A stretch of 64,000 nt of DNA from Cercis canadensis (GCA_003255065.1 QAOA01003577.1:877266-941265), one strand, 5' to 3'; positions 38,301 to 51,390 are shown, counted from the first letter of the stretch. The notes: generated from the letters alone by a model not told the origin. A program made the numbers and translations.

Positions 38301-41139
38301 CTATTTTTCTCATTTTGTTACTAATCCTATTTTTTTTTTTTGATGGCTTGTTCTTTAACTAATGATGATTCATCCTATGACTTATGACTTTGACATTTAA
38401 TTCTGCCTTAGATGTGCAACGTTTGTACAAGAGCCAACTACAAAACTATGCTCAAAAGAGAAATCTAAACCTACCTGTGTATGCTTTTGAGCGAGAAGGT
38501 CCTCCTCATAATAGTCGTTTCAAGTGTAAGGTCACGATTGAGGGACAAACATACGAGAGTTCTGAGTTTTTCCCTACATTGAAGGATGCCGAACATGCAG
38601 CTGCAAAAGTGGCTCTAATGTCATTGTCAGTAGAGAGAACTCAAGAGGCTAGTCTCTAATCACCTCTGGACATTTTAGATAATTTATTATTCTGTAACTT
38701 CCTAAGTGCTTTTTTGGAGTGCTTCTCTTGTTTATACGATTTTCTACAAATTTTAGGATGATACTGGTTTATACAAGAATTTGTTGCAAGAATTGGTCCA
38801 GAAGAGAGGGTTGCATTTACCCATTTATAGTACACAAAAGTCTGGTGAGGCGCACATACCGATATTTATTTCAAGTGTGGAGCTAGAAGGAGAAGTTTTC
38901 ACAGGGCAAGAAGCGAAAACCAAGAAACAAGCAGAAATGAATGCAGCCAAGATTGCTTACACAAAATTGCAAGAACGCAAAGGTATTTTACTTTAGTACT
39001 AGTTTCTCAAAAAAAATCTCGGTCACTAGTCTTACATTTCTTTGGTAAATACTAATTAGTGTTCTTGAATATGGACATTAAATATTCATTGACCTTGGAT
39101 GCTGAGAAGAGATCTTCATCCTCGATTGGCTAAATTCTTGAGTATCATTGTATGAATTTCCTGTAATTGCCTATAATGTTTATTTACTGGGGAAGAATTT
39201 AACTTGTATCTCAATATGCACTTCACTATTGATTTTAACCATGAAGCAATTTATTATAACACCTATGATGTAGCTTAGTTGATATGTATACTTATACTGT
39301 ATATTTTTCCAAGTTCCTATGCGTCAATGTTAGTGAATTTTAAGATAATTACTCTTCTGTTCTGCACCCTTCTTTCTTTATCTCCTTCTGTTTTCTTTTT
39401 GTATTCTTCTAAGTCTCCTGTTCCTAACTTCCTATCCTTGTGGTCCCAATTGCAAACTCTGGAATTTTTCTTATGGTCAAAAGAAGAAATTTTATCAAGA
39501 AAATAGAAGATCCCATTGAGTACATTGAAAGAGGATAAGGTATAGTCATTAAGAGTCAAAAGGTAAACAGAGAAAGAAACAATATAGGAAGTAAACATCA
39601 GGATAATAAAACCCTTCAATCCAGATGCATTTCAGATAAAAAGACCCTTTGAGCATTACCATTGGCTTGGCGTCATGAAGAGAGTTAATGATCACTCTAT
39701 ATCCCATATAATGTTTTTTATTATGACTACTATTAAGATGATAGAGGCTGGTATCCTCCCACCTGATTTGGAATGCTGGTCATTACACTGTTGCTTAAGA
39801 TTATTACTTTTTAGTTCAGGTAAGTCAGATCAGAGCTCTTTGATTTCAATCTCTACTCATCAAGGACAAGCTCCCAAGTTATCATCTCCCAGCTCAGAGT
39901 CAAATGTCACAACTGGCCTGCAACACAATGGCAATCTGAAATCCGTAAGCTCAAGATTAGTTACTCAGAATCTATCCGAGAAAGATGAAGGTAAGTTCTC
40001 TTCAAAGCCTTTTTATTGTTTCTACTTTGTAACTTTTTCTCCATCCTCCCCCAAAACACACACACAGAAACCCAAAGATTAAGACTGTTAATTCATCATG
40101 CTGATTCGCTTCACATATATCTTGGAAGATGACGTGAGTTTTAAAAGCTGCTGCATCGATTAAAATTAGTACATCATAAACTGGCATCAGGTCCACTGGT
40201 TCTCAGTAAACCTACTACTTGCAATGGATGGCTCCTAACTAACCCAGTAGAATTGACAGTGCTGATCTGGTTATTCACTAAGTGCTAGTATAATATTTTA
40301 TCTTGAATTTAGTTTTATATGACTATGATTTGGGGGAAATGGAATTCTCTAAAAGATTAGACATAGAAATCTGAGATATTTATCTAGTTGATTTGTTTTT
40401 GCATTCATCTTATAATCTGTATATTTCATTTAACTCTAAAAAAACTATCCCCAATTCTTAAATCTTTAACTCACTCTACCATAACCTTTATCTATCTCCA
40501 GTTTCTTTATTTTATGGGATGAGAACATTAAAGATCAAATGTGAGAATTTTATGCTTGTTTACACTGTCCAGTGCTCGCTTCTAACTCTTTAACCAAATA
40601 TGAAAGTATCATATTGAAATAAAAATGTTTAAAGTAATGAATATAATTGACAACTTCAAATTGCACTAAATCTCTAATTTGGGGCCTCTACACGAATGCG
40701 CTCAACTCATCCATATCATTGCAAAATATACTTTCATGGTTCCTATAGTACAGTTGAACTTTATTTCTACTTCCAATCTGTAATACATCTCAATCTCAAT
40801 ATAACAACAGGAGGTGATGAAGTTAGCATTCATCAAACTGCCATCCCATCTTCAGAACCAGTTAAAGTTACAGGTAAAAGAGGTTCATCTTCATCTGGAA
40901 TTACAAAGGGCTTGGTAGAGGATGCTTCCTTATCAAATGACAGTTCTTCACTTTCACTCTCTAACTGTACTAATGTGGCTCTAGACTCGAGTGATATGCC
41001 TTCAACTGCAGAAAGCACCCGATCCCACAAAAAGCTAGTCACTGTTTTCTCGCGCAAGACAAACGTCAGTATTCCTGAAGGTGGCACTTTATTGCCAATA
41101 AGCGATGAACAGTGGGCTGCTTACTCATATTCAAAGTAA
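35309..41139 (+). CDS. DRB4: DRB4-like dsRNA-binding protein with three DSRMs
   Basis: Exons: 35309-35723, 36453-36608, 38412-38629 (donor uncertain), 38757-38982, 39820-39990 and 40811-41139, giving about 504 aa with consistent phase. Residues 1-70 are a first DSRM (MYKTKLQEFCQKRSWNLPEY), followed by a Pro/Ser/Phe-rich linker to about 138. The second DSRM (195-263; VYAFEREGPPHNSRFKC, SSEFFPTLKDAEHAAAKVA) and third (268-335; LYKNLLQELVQKRG, KTKKQAEMNAAKIA) match the two DSRMs of Arabidopsis DRB4, the Dicer-like 4 partner in siRNA production and antiviral silencing. The tail is Ser-rich with a conserved end (LLPISDEQWAAYSYSK). The extra N-terminal domain distinguishes it from Arabidopsis DRB4. 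The canonical GTAGAG donor at 38630 avoids an in-frame stop at 38657; a GC donor after 38647 is an alternative. Confidence 0.85.
37315..37590. mobile_element. Candidate MITE remnant in the second DRB4 intron
   Basis: The right end CCCAAACAGGCC (GGCCTGTTTGGG inverted) resembles Tourist/PIF-type termini. The segment is built from repeats of GAATTGATTCTC-like and GGGAGAAATT-like motifs, some inverted. A matching left terminus and target duplication could not be fixed. Confidence 0.35.
37464..37556. repeat. 31-bp tandem repeat, three copies
   Basis: Units begin at 37464, 37495 and 37526 with GAGGCAGTAAATAGAGTG, or AAGGTAGTAAATAGA in the last, diverged copy. The array lies inside the candidate MITE in the DRB4 intron. 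Confidence 0.8.
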
Positions 41140-41437
41140 GTTGCTAAGTTGCAGGATCACCACTTTCATTCTTAGTGGTGTACTCAAATGGCTTTATGGA
41201 AAGGGAACAAGATAAAACGTTCAATATACTATGTTTTATACCTCAGGAATTTGTCTTTGCTAAGATGATCATTTATCCAACATTTAAGTATTTAAACATC
41301 AAATATGTTGATAGATATGTGGATTACATTTTGTACTATTTTTGGCTTTAAGGAGGAATTATATCTTTTCCGGGGTTGGAAGGAAGGAAATGCATTAGTA
41401 GGATTAAAGTCTGGGTATAGTTGCCCCAATATACCGT

Positions 41438-41653
41438 TCAAAAAGAGTAAGAGTCCCATCCCTGGTGGGGTTGCTCATTAAACATAAAAGGATTACAAAT
41501 ATTAATAGCACCCTTGGCCAAATAGTCTGCTACAGCATTGACTTCCGTATGTACATGGCTAGCAGGTAAAGTTATATAATCAAGCCATTCTAAGACCATA
41601 TAGTTCTGCAAGGACCCAGGATGTTTGAAGTATGGCCAAGATTTCACATGCAA
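41438..41653 (-). pseudogene. LINE remnant: RNase H end of a non-LTR retrotransposon ORF2
   Basis: A 71-codon minus-strand frame contains HVHTEVNAVADYLAKGAI, which matches the conserved H-x(3)-N-x(2)-A-D-x-L-A motif at the end of the RNase H domain in plant LINE reverse transcriptase proteins. The usual R-E before N is changed to T-E. Upstream sequence (about 41654-41720) does not continue a reverse transcriptase in frame, so this is a truncated, dead copy. Confidence 0.6.
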
Positions 41654-41842
41654 CCTATGCGTTGATAATCAGACAGTATTCCTAAGTTTTTTACTCGCAG
41701 CTCCATGTAGGAGGAATCTAGCCAATGTCATCTCTCCGTGGCTGACTAGTTTAATACTAACTAATGCCTAAGACAGCCAGTTAAATATTGAAGGGACTTT
41801 TTATAGTTGCTGACTTCACTGGCCGTTGTGGTCATCAGAAGC

Positions 41843-42365
41843 AGAGACAGGATCCAAAAATTGACCACAGGGAGCAAGAAATATACTATAAATATTTTTA
41901 TTCAAAAATTTTGATTAGTGGAGGCAAAAAAATATACTATAAATATTTTTATCAAAAAATATTTTATATACACAAACTATAAAATAATAATGTTAGGAGT
42001 TTTTANTACACAAAGTATAAAATAATAATGTTAGGAGTTTTTAAGGGGATGACATCTTAGTGGTTGAGCACTTGGGTACTTTGTGGTAGAGATATCGGGT
42101 TCAAATTCCTCTAGGAAGGTGGGATAAGATTTTGGAAGAGGATAAACTACTTCTCTTAAGAAAAAAGAGGTAATTAACTGAAGAGACTGAGAGAAGAAGA
42201 GCCGAAGAAAAAAGCTTAATCAACTAATTTGTTTCTCTCTCTCTCTGACTTTTGAATTTTTTACTAAAGTAGTGCCAAAGCAGGATGTGGGATAGGGGCA
42301 AAAAAAAAAAAAGTTATTTGTTAGTGAAATTTTTTTTGACTCACCTAGACATAGGTCCGTCCCTA
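41843..42365. mobile_element. Non-autonomous DNA transposon with 9-bp target duplication
   Basis: ATCAGAAGC occurs at both 41834-41842 and 42366-42374. The left terminus begins AGAGACAGGATCC and the right terminus, inverted, TAGGGACGGACC, so the ends are imperfect short inverted repeats. Length about 520 bp, no coding. A 9-bp duplication favours Mutator-like; an 8-bp reading would favour hAT. It contains the N at 42006 and a SINE-like segment. Confidence 0.55.
42045..42200 (+). mobile_element. tRNA-derived SINE-like segment nested in a DNA transposon
   Basis: A box-A-like TAGTGGTTGAGC (42058-42069) and a box-B-like GGTTCAAATTC (42098-42108) lie at tRNA-like spacing, as in the internal pol III promoter of plant SINEs. 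The 3' limit is only approximate, and target duplications were not resolved. Confidence 0.5.
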
Positions 42366-43074
42366 ATCAGAAGCATATGCATTTAGAGTAAACCAGATGT
42401 TCTAGACAGCAAAATTGCAGATGGTAAACTGAGGATGACTTGAGGAGGAAATGGAAATGCGAGCATGTAAAATCAGGATGACATAAAAATGAGTATTACT
42501 TTACAATTCACCCAGGAATAGGCCTTTTCTTTTTTTGGTGGTGGAGCGGTGTTACTACAAATTTGTGAGAGGAGGAATGCACTCGCCCGGTTAGAACTAA
42601 GGCTTGCTTTAATTAAGTATCTTAAACCCACCAAGGAATAGCTTTTAACCATATATTAATTTTTCAGCCAGTTTATTTCAAGACATATGACCTATTTTCA
42701 TGTTTATACTTGCGCACTAACCGAGCAGCAAACACAAAAGAAAGAAGGTGGAAATTGATTGATCAAGGTGTACATCTTGTCAAGAGCAAGTATAAACGAC
42801 ATAAGACAATAGATGAAACCTTGCAGCCGGACCACTTTGAAATAACCTATAGCAGCATGAATGCCAACATCTATTATATCCAGGCGTTATAATACTCCTG
42901 ATTGTAGGTGGGAAAATAATCAATTCTTTACTGATATGGACATTGAATTACTGACTCGGTATTCGAAAGCCTAATGTAGCAATTAATCAGATTTAAATAC
43001 ACTGTTGTTTTTTTTTTGACATAATGCCATCTATAATTCAAGCTACAAAATTTGGTATAATCCAAAATTTTCAT

Positions 43075-46000
43075 TCACATCAGAACTCCTTCTACATTAT
43101 TAAGGGCCCTTTTAATCAACTTAAACTTTTGGTTTACAGCTTTATTTGTTTTCACTATGTACTCCTTGATGAAAAACTCAATGCCTTGTCTAAGACTTTC
43201 AAGCTCTGGGGTCACTGCCACACGCGTGAATATATTCCATATCAGGTTCTCAGGATACTCAAAAATGGCCTCAAACAGCATGCGGAAATGCATGATCCTC
43301 TTCGGTGTTAATTGGCTGATGTCACTTAGCTCTACGGTCTTCAAAACTGCGAGGGAGAGGGTGAAAGAGGCAACCATTTCTGCCACAAATTTTGCCAGGT
43401 GCATTGACCTCATAAGCTGCATTGACTCCAACTCCTTAAAGTGGTCCCAAAGGCAAAACTGCAAATAAAAGTACAGACACATATGAAAGTGGTACAGAAA
43501 TAAAATATATGATGAACATAACCTCAATCAAGTTAAATGATCAAATTCCACCCTAAGCGTGAGATTACTACAAATTCCTTAGCCATGGTTATTATCAGTC
43601 TCCTTGCTAAATCCTCCATTTTAAGTCACAGAATTTATAAGGCATTGTCTTTGCTGCATAACAAAAGTAAATATAATTCAATAGCTCTTTCTTGCTCCAG
43701 TAATTGATGGAAGTCCAATACAATTTATTAAGGATAAGATAACATCACCAAAAAAATTTAGACGTTAGGTTAATGCTTTCGAAGATGTTTGGTTAGTTGA
43801 GACATGATCTGCCGTCTCAAAAGTAGCAAATATATTTTCTTATAATCAAAATAGGTCCGGCCATGAGCTCCAACCAAAATCCAGAATTCTACCATTACCA
43901 AGTAATTAGGTTGTACTTCAGATTAGGTCTTGTTCAGATGAGGCCTCATTTAGATGTTCAATGGACTGGGCAAAAGATAAAAATAGCAGATCACCCAATT
44001 AGAAAACTACTCCCATCCCCTTCCTCTACATTTGCATACTTGCTTGTCCAATTTATTTTGCTTGAAACTCATGTAAAAAGCAATCGGCGATTCGTTTTCA
44101 ATGAAAAAACTAACAAATTGAAGTATGAATTATGATTTATGACAGCAGTCAGAACATTGGCTTAGCTTCTGACCATTCCTAGTGAATCCTCAAAATATTC
44201 CCTTAGCAAATCAAAGAAAGAAAAAATCTGGAAATATTCAAAGTTCTGTAGTTTCCACGGTACTTGCATTTGCTACATAGTTGATGACAGATTACCCTCT
44301 AACGCAATATATACAAAAAATATAAAGGAGTTTTTGATGGTGGCTAATGTAGTTATGAACCTCATCTAAAGTCAAGTTGTGCAGTGCTTGGTCCATTCAA
44401 GCAAACACAATATAACCACCAGTAGTGCAGGTACCAATTCTGTAAGTTTCTTTTAAAAGGATTACTTGATTAAGAACTGAATAGAAAAGCACAGACAATG
44501 ACTAGGTACTTAACTGTCAGCTAAGGAACTACATTAAAGATCCCTATACCCTAAGAGTCAGTTGGAAGGGACCCAAGGATTTGACTACAGATTATATAAT
44601 TTGTCTTAAGAGTAGTTGTAAAAAGTAACCCAGATAAGGCCATTGAAAATCATTTGGCCACAGTGAAATCAGATCAACAATGTTATCAAGTTGGAATCAC
44701 CACAAGATATACTACTTTGGCACGTATTAATACATCTGTCAGAAAAAAGGAAAGTAAAAAAATAGAAAATAATATAATATATTTGTGTCTACTTAAACTT
44801 ATCACATAAAAGGAGTGATTATGAAGTATAATCATAATTTCTAGATCACAAATAAATGGTCAAAATTAAAACCACTTAGTAAGTCACTTGATTCATGGTT
44901 TTCATCTTAAACATTTATTTGTGACCCAAATACTGTGCTCCTTCATCTCTCATAATCACTCCCTATGCATAAAATATAGTCAAGGGCAGACCTACATAAG
45001 GTCACAAGTGTATCCCCGCACCCCTTCCAGAGATAAACTTCAGAGTTCACATATTTTTTTAAAACAATTTATGCATATATTCTTATTTATGTCTGACCCC
45101 CTCAAATTCATTTTGGCCTCTCTGAGGTTCTAATCCTAATTCCACACTTGAATGAAGTGAATACTATACAATTACTTATACGTCAAATCAGTTGTCATCT
45201 TCATCCTAAAACAAAGAGATAAAAACAATACCTGTAGAGTGAACTTGTGATTTTTGTCATGCTCACACAACTTGGAAGCCAAAACAGTATAATACTTGTT
45301 AAAAACTTTCTCCTGTAAGCAGCACTCCACAAGAACCCGCATTATCTCTCTGTCCTGTAAAAAATTAAGGAAATAATGTATATTACAGTATGCAAGCCTC
45401 ATAACCAAAGACATAAATAAACTAAGAAAAGGGTCACCTGCTTTCCTGGTAAATCCAGTCTTAGAAGCTTCTCAAATGCATCAATATAGTCCTCCCCACT
45501 CATTATAATACAGAAGATTGCCCTTCTGGTATCTGTGTTCATCCTTTGAGCAGCAGCAAGTTGCAGCATTTGTTGGGTTTCAAGAACATCTTTATCTATT
45601 CTGCTGGAAATTTCTTCAACATTATCTGTTGCAGAAGCCACATCCCCAGACAGCCACCACTGGCCCTTCTTGTTAGGATCAAGTAACTTGCTCCATTTAA
45701 GCCCTCTAATCAAAATGTCATCTACTCTTAACTGAAAAGAAAAAAATAAATTATACAAGAGAAGTTTTAAATAAGATGCAGGAAAGATAAAGAAAGAACA
45801 AATCAAACATGGAGGAAACACGCAAGAGCAACCAGGCAGATTAAGGCCAGAAAGTTAGTAAAGGAGAATATAAAATCCACAGTCCAGGAAAGAAAACAAA
45901 CGAATCTGGTTGACTTTGTTAAGAGGAAGTTCAACACCTTCGAATGTTTAATTTATTTTGATAAAAGAAGAAACCTTCAATAGTTATTCTAGGCTAACTG

Positions 46001-49000
46001 CTTCAACATGACCACACATCAGGTAAGAACCAAATTATATGCCTTGTCTATCAACAAGCTAATAACTCCAAATATAAGATACTAACCACTAAACACAAGA
46101 CACTGAGAAGTAGGTCACCAGTCTAACCATTGGTAAACAGACAAACCATAATTACTTAAGCTCATCTCTTCAATTATACAGGGTCTTGATACTTCCAAAA
46201 TTAAAGTCCTTTGGAACTAGGACACTCAAAGGAACATCATCTTGAGCCGACCAAATTAGGTAATCAATTATGCTTGACAATGTGGACTACATTGTAGCAC
46301 ACTTATCAATGGAAGAGAAATACCAAATTAAACCCTATCAGAATAAAGTGGACAAAAGAATTGATCTTAGCAAATCAGCAAAGTATTCACAACTACTGCT
46401 CTACACCTAATTTTGTAATTTTTTTTCTTCTTTTTGCTTTAGGAGTATATCTTTTTTAAAAAAAATTAAACGACAAACTATAATGGAAAAAAAAAAAAAG
46501 TAATATTCCACTGGAAGGACCTTCAAGAATAAACAAGATGACAAAAACTTTCAAATTGGAGAATGAACCTTCTGTAACCACTTTTTAATCCGTGTATGAT
46601 GTGCTGGGTCCTCTTTCAGCTTTCTCTTATTGTTCTTGATGTCAAATATGGTTTCAAGCATGAATTCCATCTGCAAGTGTTACCAAGTAAACAGCACCGA
46701 ACACTGTGCAAAGAAACTAGAGGCACTTTCCCAATAAAAATTCATATCATACTCACTCTTTTACTATTCATCTTTTCCTGGCCATCTCCAGAGGAAGCCT
46801 TCAATTCATTTGCCCTATTCTGAACACTAAGAATAAAATTTTTCATGGCTGCTGGATCATCAGCCCTTATTTTCATCCCACAACCTACGTAGACAATAGA
46901 ATTAATGTCAGACATGGTTCATTAATCAAGCACTTGACAGCACAATATGCTTTGCCATTTTCTAGCTCAGCTATTTTGCTAAACATGCATATAAAGCGGG
47001 CCCTAACTCATCCATTCCAGTAAATGTGAGCCAGAGCTCAACTCTCAATGAGCCATCTAGAGCAATTTACAACCCCCAGCAGCTGTAACTTGATTTCAAC
47101 CCAAACCAAACACAGAGATGAAAAGATAATAAAACTTACATTGTAACACTGTCAATATGGTAGAGACGTCTATCTCTGTTAACCGTTTGCTCAGCATGAT
47201 CAGAAAGTCATATATCAAATCACTGGAACTCATTGTAAGAAATACAGCAATTAGAAAAAGTATAGTTAAAATAAAATTCTTATACTACATAAAATGATGC
47301 AAATAAATTCCAGCCGTCATTCAAGTTAGGAATCCAACAAACTCAGATGGTCACTGACAGTGGAAACTAACAATTGCAAAGCAACCTGTTAAATCATACT
47401 ATATATATATATTCTCTGCTGAAGTACAGTTACCTACCTTGAACAGACCCCAAATATGCATAAATAGGATAAAAGTAGAGTGAGATTTCGCAAGGAGAGG
47501 TTGTCTTTTTTGTGATACTCATCCTGGAGAGGAAACATATTAAGTTTAGTATATTTTGTGGTACTTAATAGTACACAATGAAAGCAGAGGGGGGGATCTA
47601 GAGAAGAAACTCAAACCCCAAAAACCAACATATAAAAGACACATCAGCAATATTGCAATTTATTTATTTTATTTATTTATACACAAGATATACCTCAAAG
47701 CATTTGGCAAAAGAGGACAAAATCTTTGCACCGAAGTCAAGACCGACCATACAGGCCATCCCTGCAACAAAAGCAGCAAAAACAGCAGCATACCTTCACA
47801 AAAAGAATGGAAAACAGACAAATTATCAGTCACTTGAAAACAACAATATAAAAAGGCAGAATGCTAGACAAATCAAGCTAAGTTAGGTAACTTATTGGTT
47901 TGATCAACTACATGAACTAGAGGATGTATCTTATGAATTACAATGTATAATAAAAACATACAATCTGCAAGCAACTTTTCATGCAATTCCAGAACTACCA
48001 AATTAAAAAAATTTAAGCACTTCAACCAAAAACAGACACATGGCCAAAAAACAAAAGAAAATTCACAATCTTAATTTGTTTAAGACAGTTAAAAGCTACA
48101 GATGCTTTTTATTAAAAATAATTGACTATCATCTCCACCAAGCCTTTTGTAGTCATCTTTTCCCTTGTCATTTCTAGACATACCATCCTTAAGGCCCTCC
48201 TTTTCTAACGTTAGCATTTTTTAATATTTTACTAATCTGGGTCAAAGTGGCTGCATCCTACATCATATAGCACCATTTTCAATGATTCAACTGCATCTTA
48301 TATTTTCAGACTACTACTGAATTTGATCTTATATTTTCATTCATTAACCAACCTTACCTTGGGCCACACCACAATGGTGCTCAACAAATTGTTTCCAACA
48401 AAGAAAATAAAAATTAAAAGGACATAGGAACTACTGAAGGTATATAGTGTTTCAATAAGGGAGACAAGAAACAATAAGAAAAATAAGAAGCCGTAAATCC
48501 TTAACTGTTCATTCCCACGGGGACCACCAGAACAAGATGCTAAAATCTCCTCACTCATTATCTGTGAAGCAACACTGCGAGCAACAGACTGCAAAGGTAT
48601 CACATCAAGAAGTAAGGATTAAAGTTCCAGCAGAGCAACCACTTTTGCTCCATAGAAACTACTAGGAGAAAAATTGAAGTTCTTAAGCATAGTACAACAG
48701 AATGACATATCTCAAAAAAGTAAACATTGGCATATGCATTTCCCAAGTCTACAACCAAAGTGGTAGGACTATTAATAATCCTTTCAATGAGCACTGTACC
48801 AGAGGTTTCCATTTATCTATCTACCACTATGATTCATTTTGAAGCATAAACTTGGGGAGGAGGCTGCAGGACAGATGATTTTAAAATGGACACCCTGTTC
48901 ATTACACTGAAAAAATACCAAGATTTTGTGACTTGTTGCCAAACTTGTTCCCCCTCTCCCCAACAAAAAAAAAATCCTCTTTCTTTGTTCTTTTCAAGAA

Positions 49001-50361
49001 GACATAAAATACAATAATTAATAATTATATAAAAGCATCCATTTGTAATAGGAGTGGCATGCCTGAAAGATCATGGATATTTCTCCTGTAATTGATTCCA
49101 CGTTAGATTCGGAAAGCCTGTTAAGAAGACCTGAAACAAGATCAAGTTAAGAGAAGCATAAACAGTAGACACTAAACAAGGCAAAGTCAATTCAAAGTCT
49201 CTCCTTCTTGCCTCTTACACGTCTTCGAATTTGAGTGTACTCTTCGGGTTCATTTCCTGCACGAGATCTCAAGTGAGGTGCTATATATTTTTCATTTGCT
49301 TCTTTTGCAGGCACCTTAGCAGGAACATCCGCTGACTCCACCTCCATTCCACTGGATTCAGCTGATGCCACATGACTTTCTTGCTGTTGGCCTAATAATT
49401 TTCTTTCCTTACGCTTCTTGCTTGAAGGTGCTGTGGGAGGAAATTCTTCTGCTGCTACATCTTGCTCATAAGTTTCAACAAGCCCTGAAACTCCAGCTAT
49501 TGACTCTGCTTCCGGCCCTAGCTTTAACAACTTGTCCGGCTCAGGCTTCTTAGTAGAAGTGCTCTTCTTCAATCTCTTGGCAGGTAACTCATTACCGGGA
49601 ATTTCCCCTTCTCCCATGAAATCAATACCAGATGACATTCCTTCAAGTAACACATTGAGACCATCATCCATTCCCCTTAATTTTCCACTTTTCACCTTGA
49701 GCCTTTTGGCAAGTTTTCTTTCCAATTCTAGATCCTCCCTATTAGCCATAGAAGTATTTGGCCTATCCATTTCGTAAAAATCTTCAGCCTTAGTCTTCCT
49801 GAGATTTTCCTTAGAACCCTTTTTCCTTTTCTTCATTTTTGATGCAACAGAATTACGATTACTCACAGGTACTGACTCAGTTGCAATTTCCTTCGAAATG
49901 GTACATTCCTCAACTGTCTTATGTCTCCCAGAGTAAGATTCTGGGTCCAATTCCACAACTTCTGTTTCCTCTGGATAATGACTAACCGAACTTTTCGATT
50001 TGCTTGAAGCTTTTGAATTTGAATCCCCGTTAATTACTTTCATTGCTCGAGATTTCTATAAAAAAAAAAAAAAAACTTATGCATGTAGATAGAGAAAAAC
50101 TATTCATTCCTCGGGCGGGAAAACAACATAGTACTAGAAAGAATGAAAAACTAAGATACCTGATGGTGAAGCCAGGATTTATGTTTTGTCACATTCTTTT
50201 CCAGCCGGGATTCCTTTCGCCTTTCTCGGCGTGATTTCTCACTCTTTTGTGTATCTGCAACATAGTTCCAATATAACGAAGACATTCTTAGTCTCACCCT
50301 AAAATTCATTGCAAGATTGAAAATTTAGCTTAATAAAAGGGAAGGAAAAGAGCTTACCCAT
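43075..50361 (-). CDS. SGD1/NOM1-like nucleolar MIF4G-MA3 protein, 13 coding exons
   Basis: Exons, 5' to 3' on the minus strand: 50358-50361, 50160-50254, 49212-50055, 49063-49130, 48506-48588, 47694-47793, 47438-47523, 47140-47222, 46757-46884, 46569-46670, 45438-45731, 45232-45354 and 43075-43458. All phases agree, giving 797 aa. The N-terminal third is basic and low-complexity with lysine clusters (MKKRKKGSK, about residue 107) typical of nucleolar targeting. A MIF4G domain runs from about 313 (RRRVRGLLNRLSESNVESIT) to about 530, and an MA3 domain from about 595 (MNTDTRRAIFCIIMSGEDYI) to about 710. Yeast Sgd1 and human NOM1 act in small ribosomal subunit biogenesis with a DEAD-box helicase (Fal1/eIF4A3). 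Introns 3 and 4 appear to start with GC instead of GT. The first coding exon carries only four bases of coding sequence. Confidence 0.93.
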
Positions 50362-51390
50362 CTTCCGCTACTGAAGTTCACCAACAGCTCAGCAGCTCAG
50401 AAAAGTGAAAGGAAGAATCTTTAAGTAGTTTTGCATAAGCTCAAAAGAGAGAGATAGGCACAGGCAAGTGGCAACTTCTGAGCTTTCAACTGAACGAAGC
50501 GAGGGATTTAAGAGTATGGTAGCTGAAGACTGAAAAGAACGGCCCAGCGACGTGTAACAGTAGCAACAAGGAACACCCCTAGCGACGAAGACGACGATGA
50601 CGAAGGAAACTTATAATGGGCCACTGAGGCCCAGCCCTAATATAATGGACCTCACTGCTGCCCTTAATTTTAGGACTGACCTTTCTTTTTCTTGTCAGCT
50701 GACTTCCCTTTTGCTTGTTCCAGGAAAAAAAAAACACTATCCTATTCCTTCCCTTCCAACACCAAATCAAAAGTATATAAAGCCACTACCACTAGGTCTA
50801 TACCAAAAGAAAAATCCACTAGGTAAGTCGCATATAAAAAAAGAAAAAACTAAAATTCAAGTCAAGATTGACAATATATTAGCTCATATATCAACGTATG
50901 TATTTTTTTTTATTTGGGCCAGAAAATAATAACAGTAATTAAAAATCAAATATTTTTATTTGTTTAACAAGAGATTTTTTTTAACTTATTAAAAAATAAT
51001 AATTATATTTGTATTTAAAAGAATTCAAATAAATAAAAAGCTTAGCCTTTTGACAAAGAGAGGTTGCACGTCAATCAAACTTACATATCAATAAATCATA
51101 AAAAATAAATTTTTTACTAAGAATTTTTCAAGTAATTAAATTCGGTTATGCACTTATGCTTATTTCATTTAATATTTATTCTTTTATTGGAAAATAGTTT
51201 TTAAAAATAAACATACCATAATTTATTTTATTTATTACACAGTTCCAGCAGAAATCGAAGGATTGATAAGTGGAGAGAATACAATTAAATTGGCAAGCCG
51301 AGGCAGAAAATGGTATTTATGTGCTACATAGTCGATGGGCCAAAAGCTTCTTATAACTGTGCTACCTTAAACTCTAGCACCATGGAATTC
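50362..51390. other. 5' flank of the SGD1-like gene and spacer
   Basis: Contains the divergent upstream region of the minus-strand SGD1-like gene, then AT-rich DNA. CATAGTCGATGGG first occurs here (51327-51339), and a copy also begins each tandem-duplication unit downstream. No gene is seen. Confidence 0.6.

Larger units (their letters stand above)
41140..43074. other. Spacer between convergent DRB4-like and SGD1-like genes
   Basis: No host gene is seen. The spacer has collected several transposon remnants, listed separately: a LINE fragment at 41438-41653, a DNA transposon at 41843-42365, and a SINE-like unit inside it. A further repeat-like patch lies near 42530-42640 (T-rich, then GC-rich), unclassified. 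Confidence 0.6.

Noticed and set aside
49212-49220. GT donor at 49218 in the SGD1-like gene
   Set aside because: Its sequence is a good donor, but using it breaks the frame into the conserved MIF4G exon and loses the conserved VRG residues. The GC donor eight bases on keeps both.
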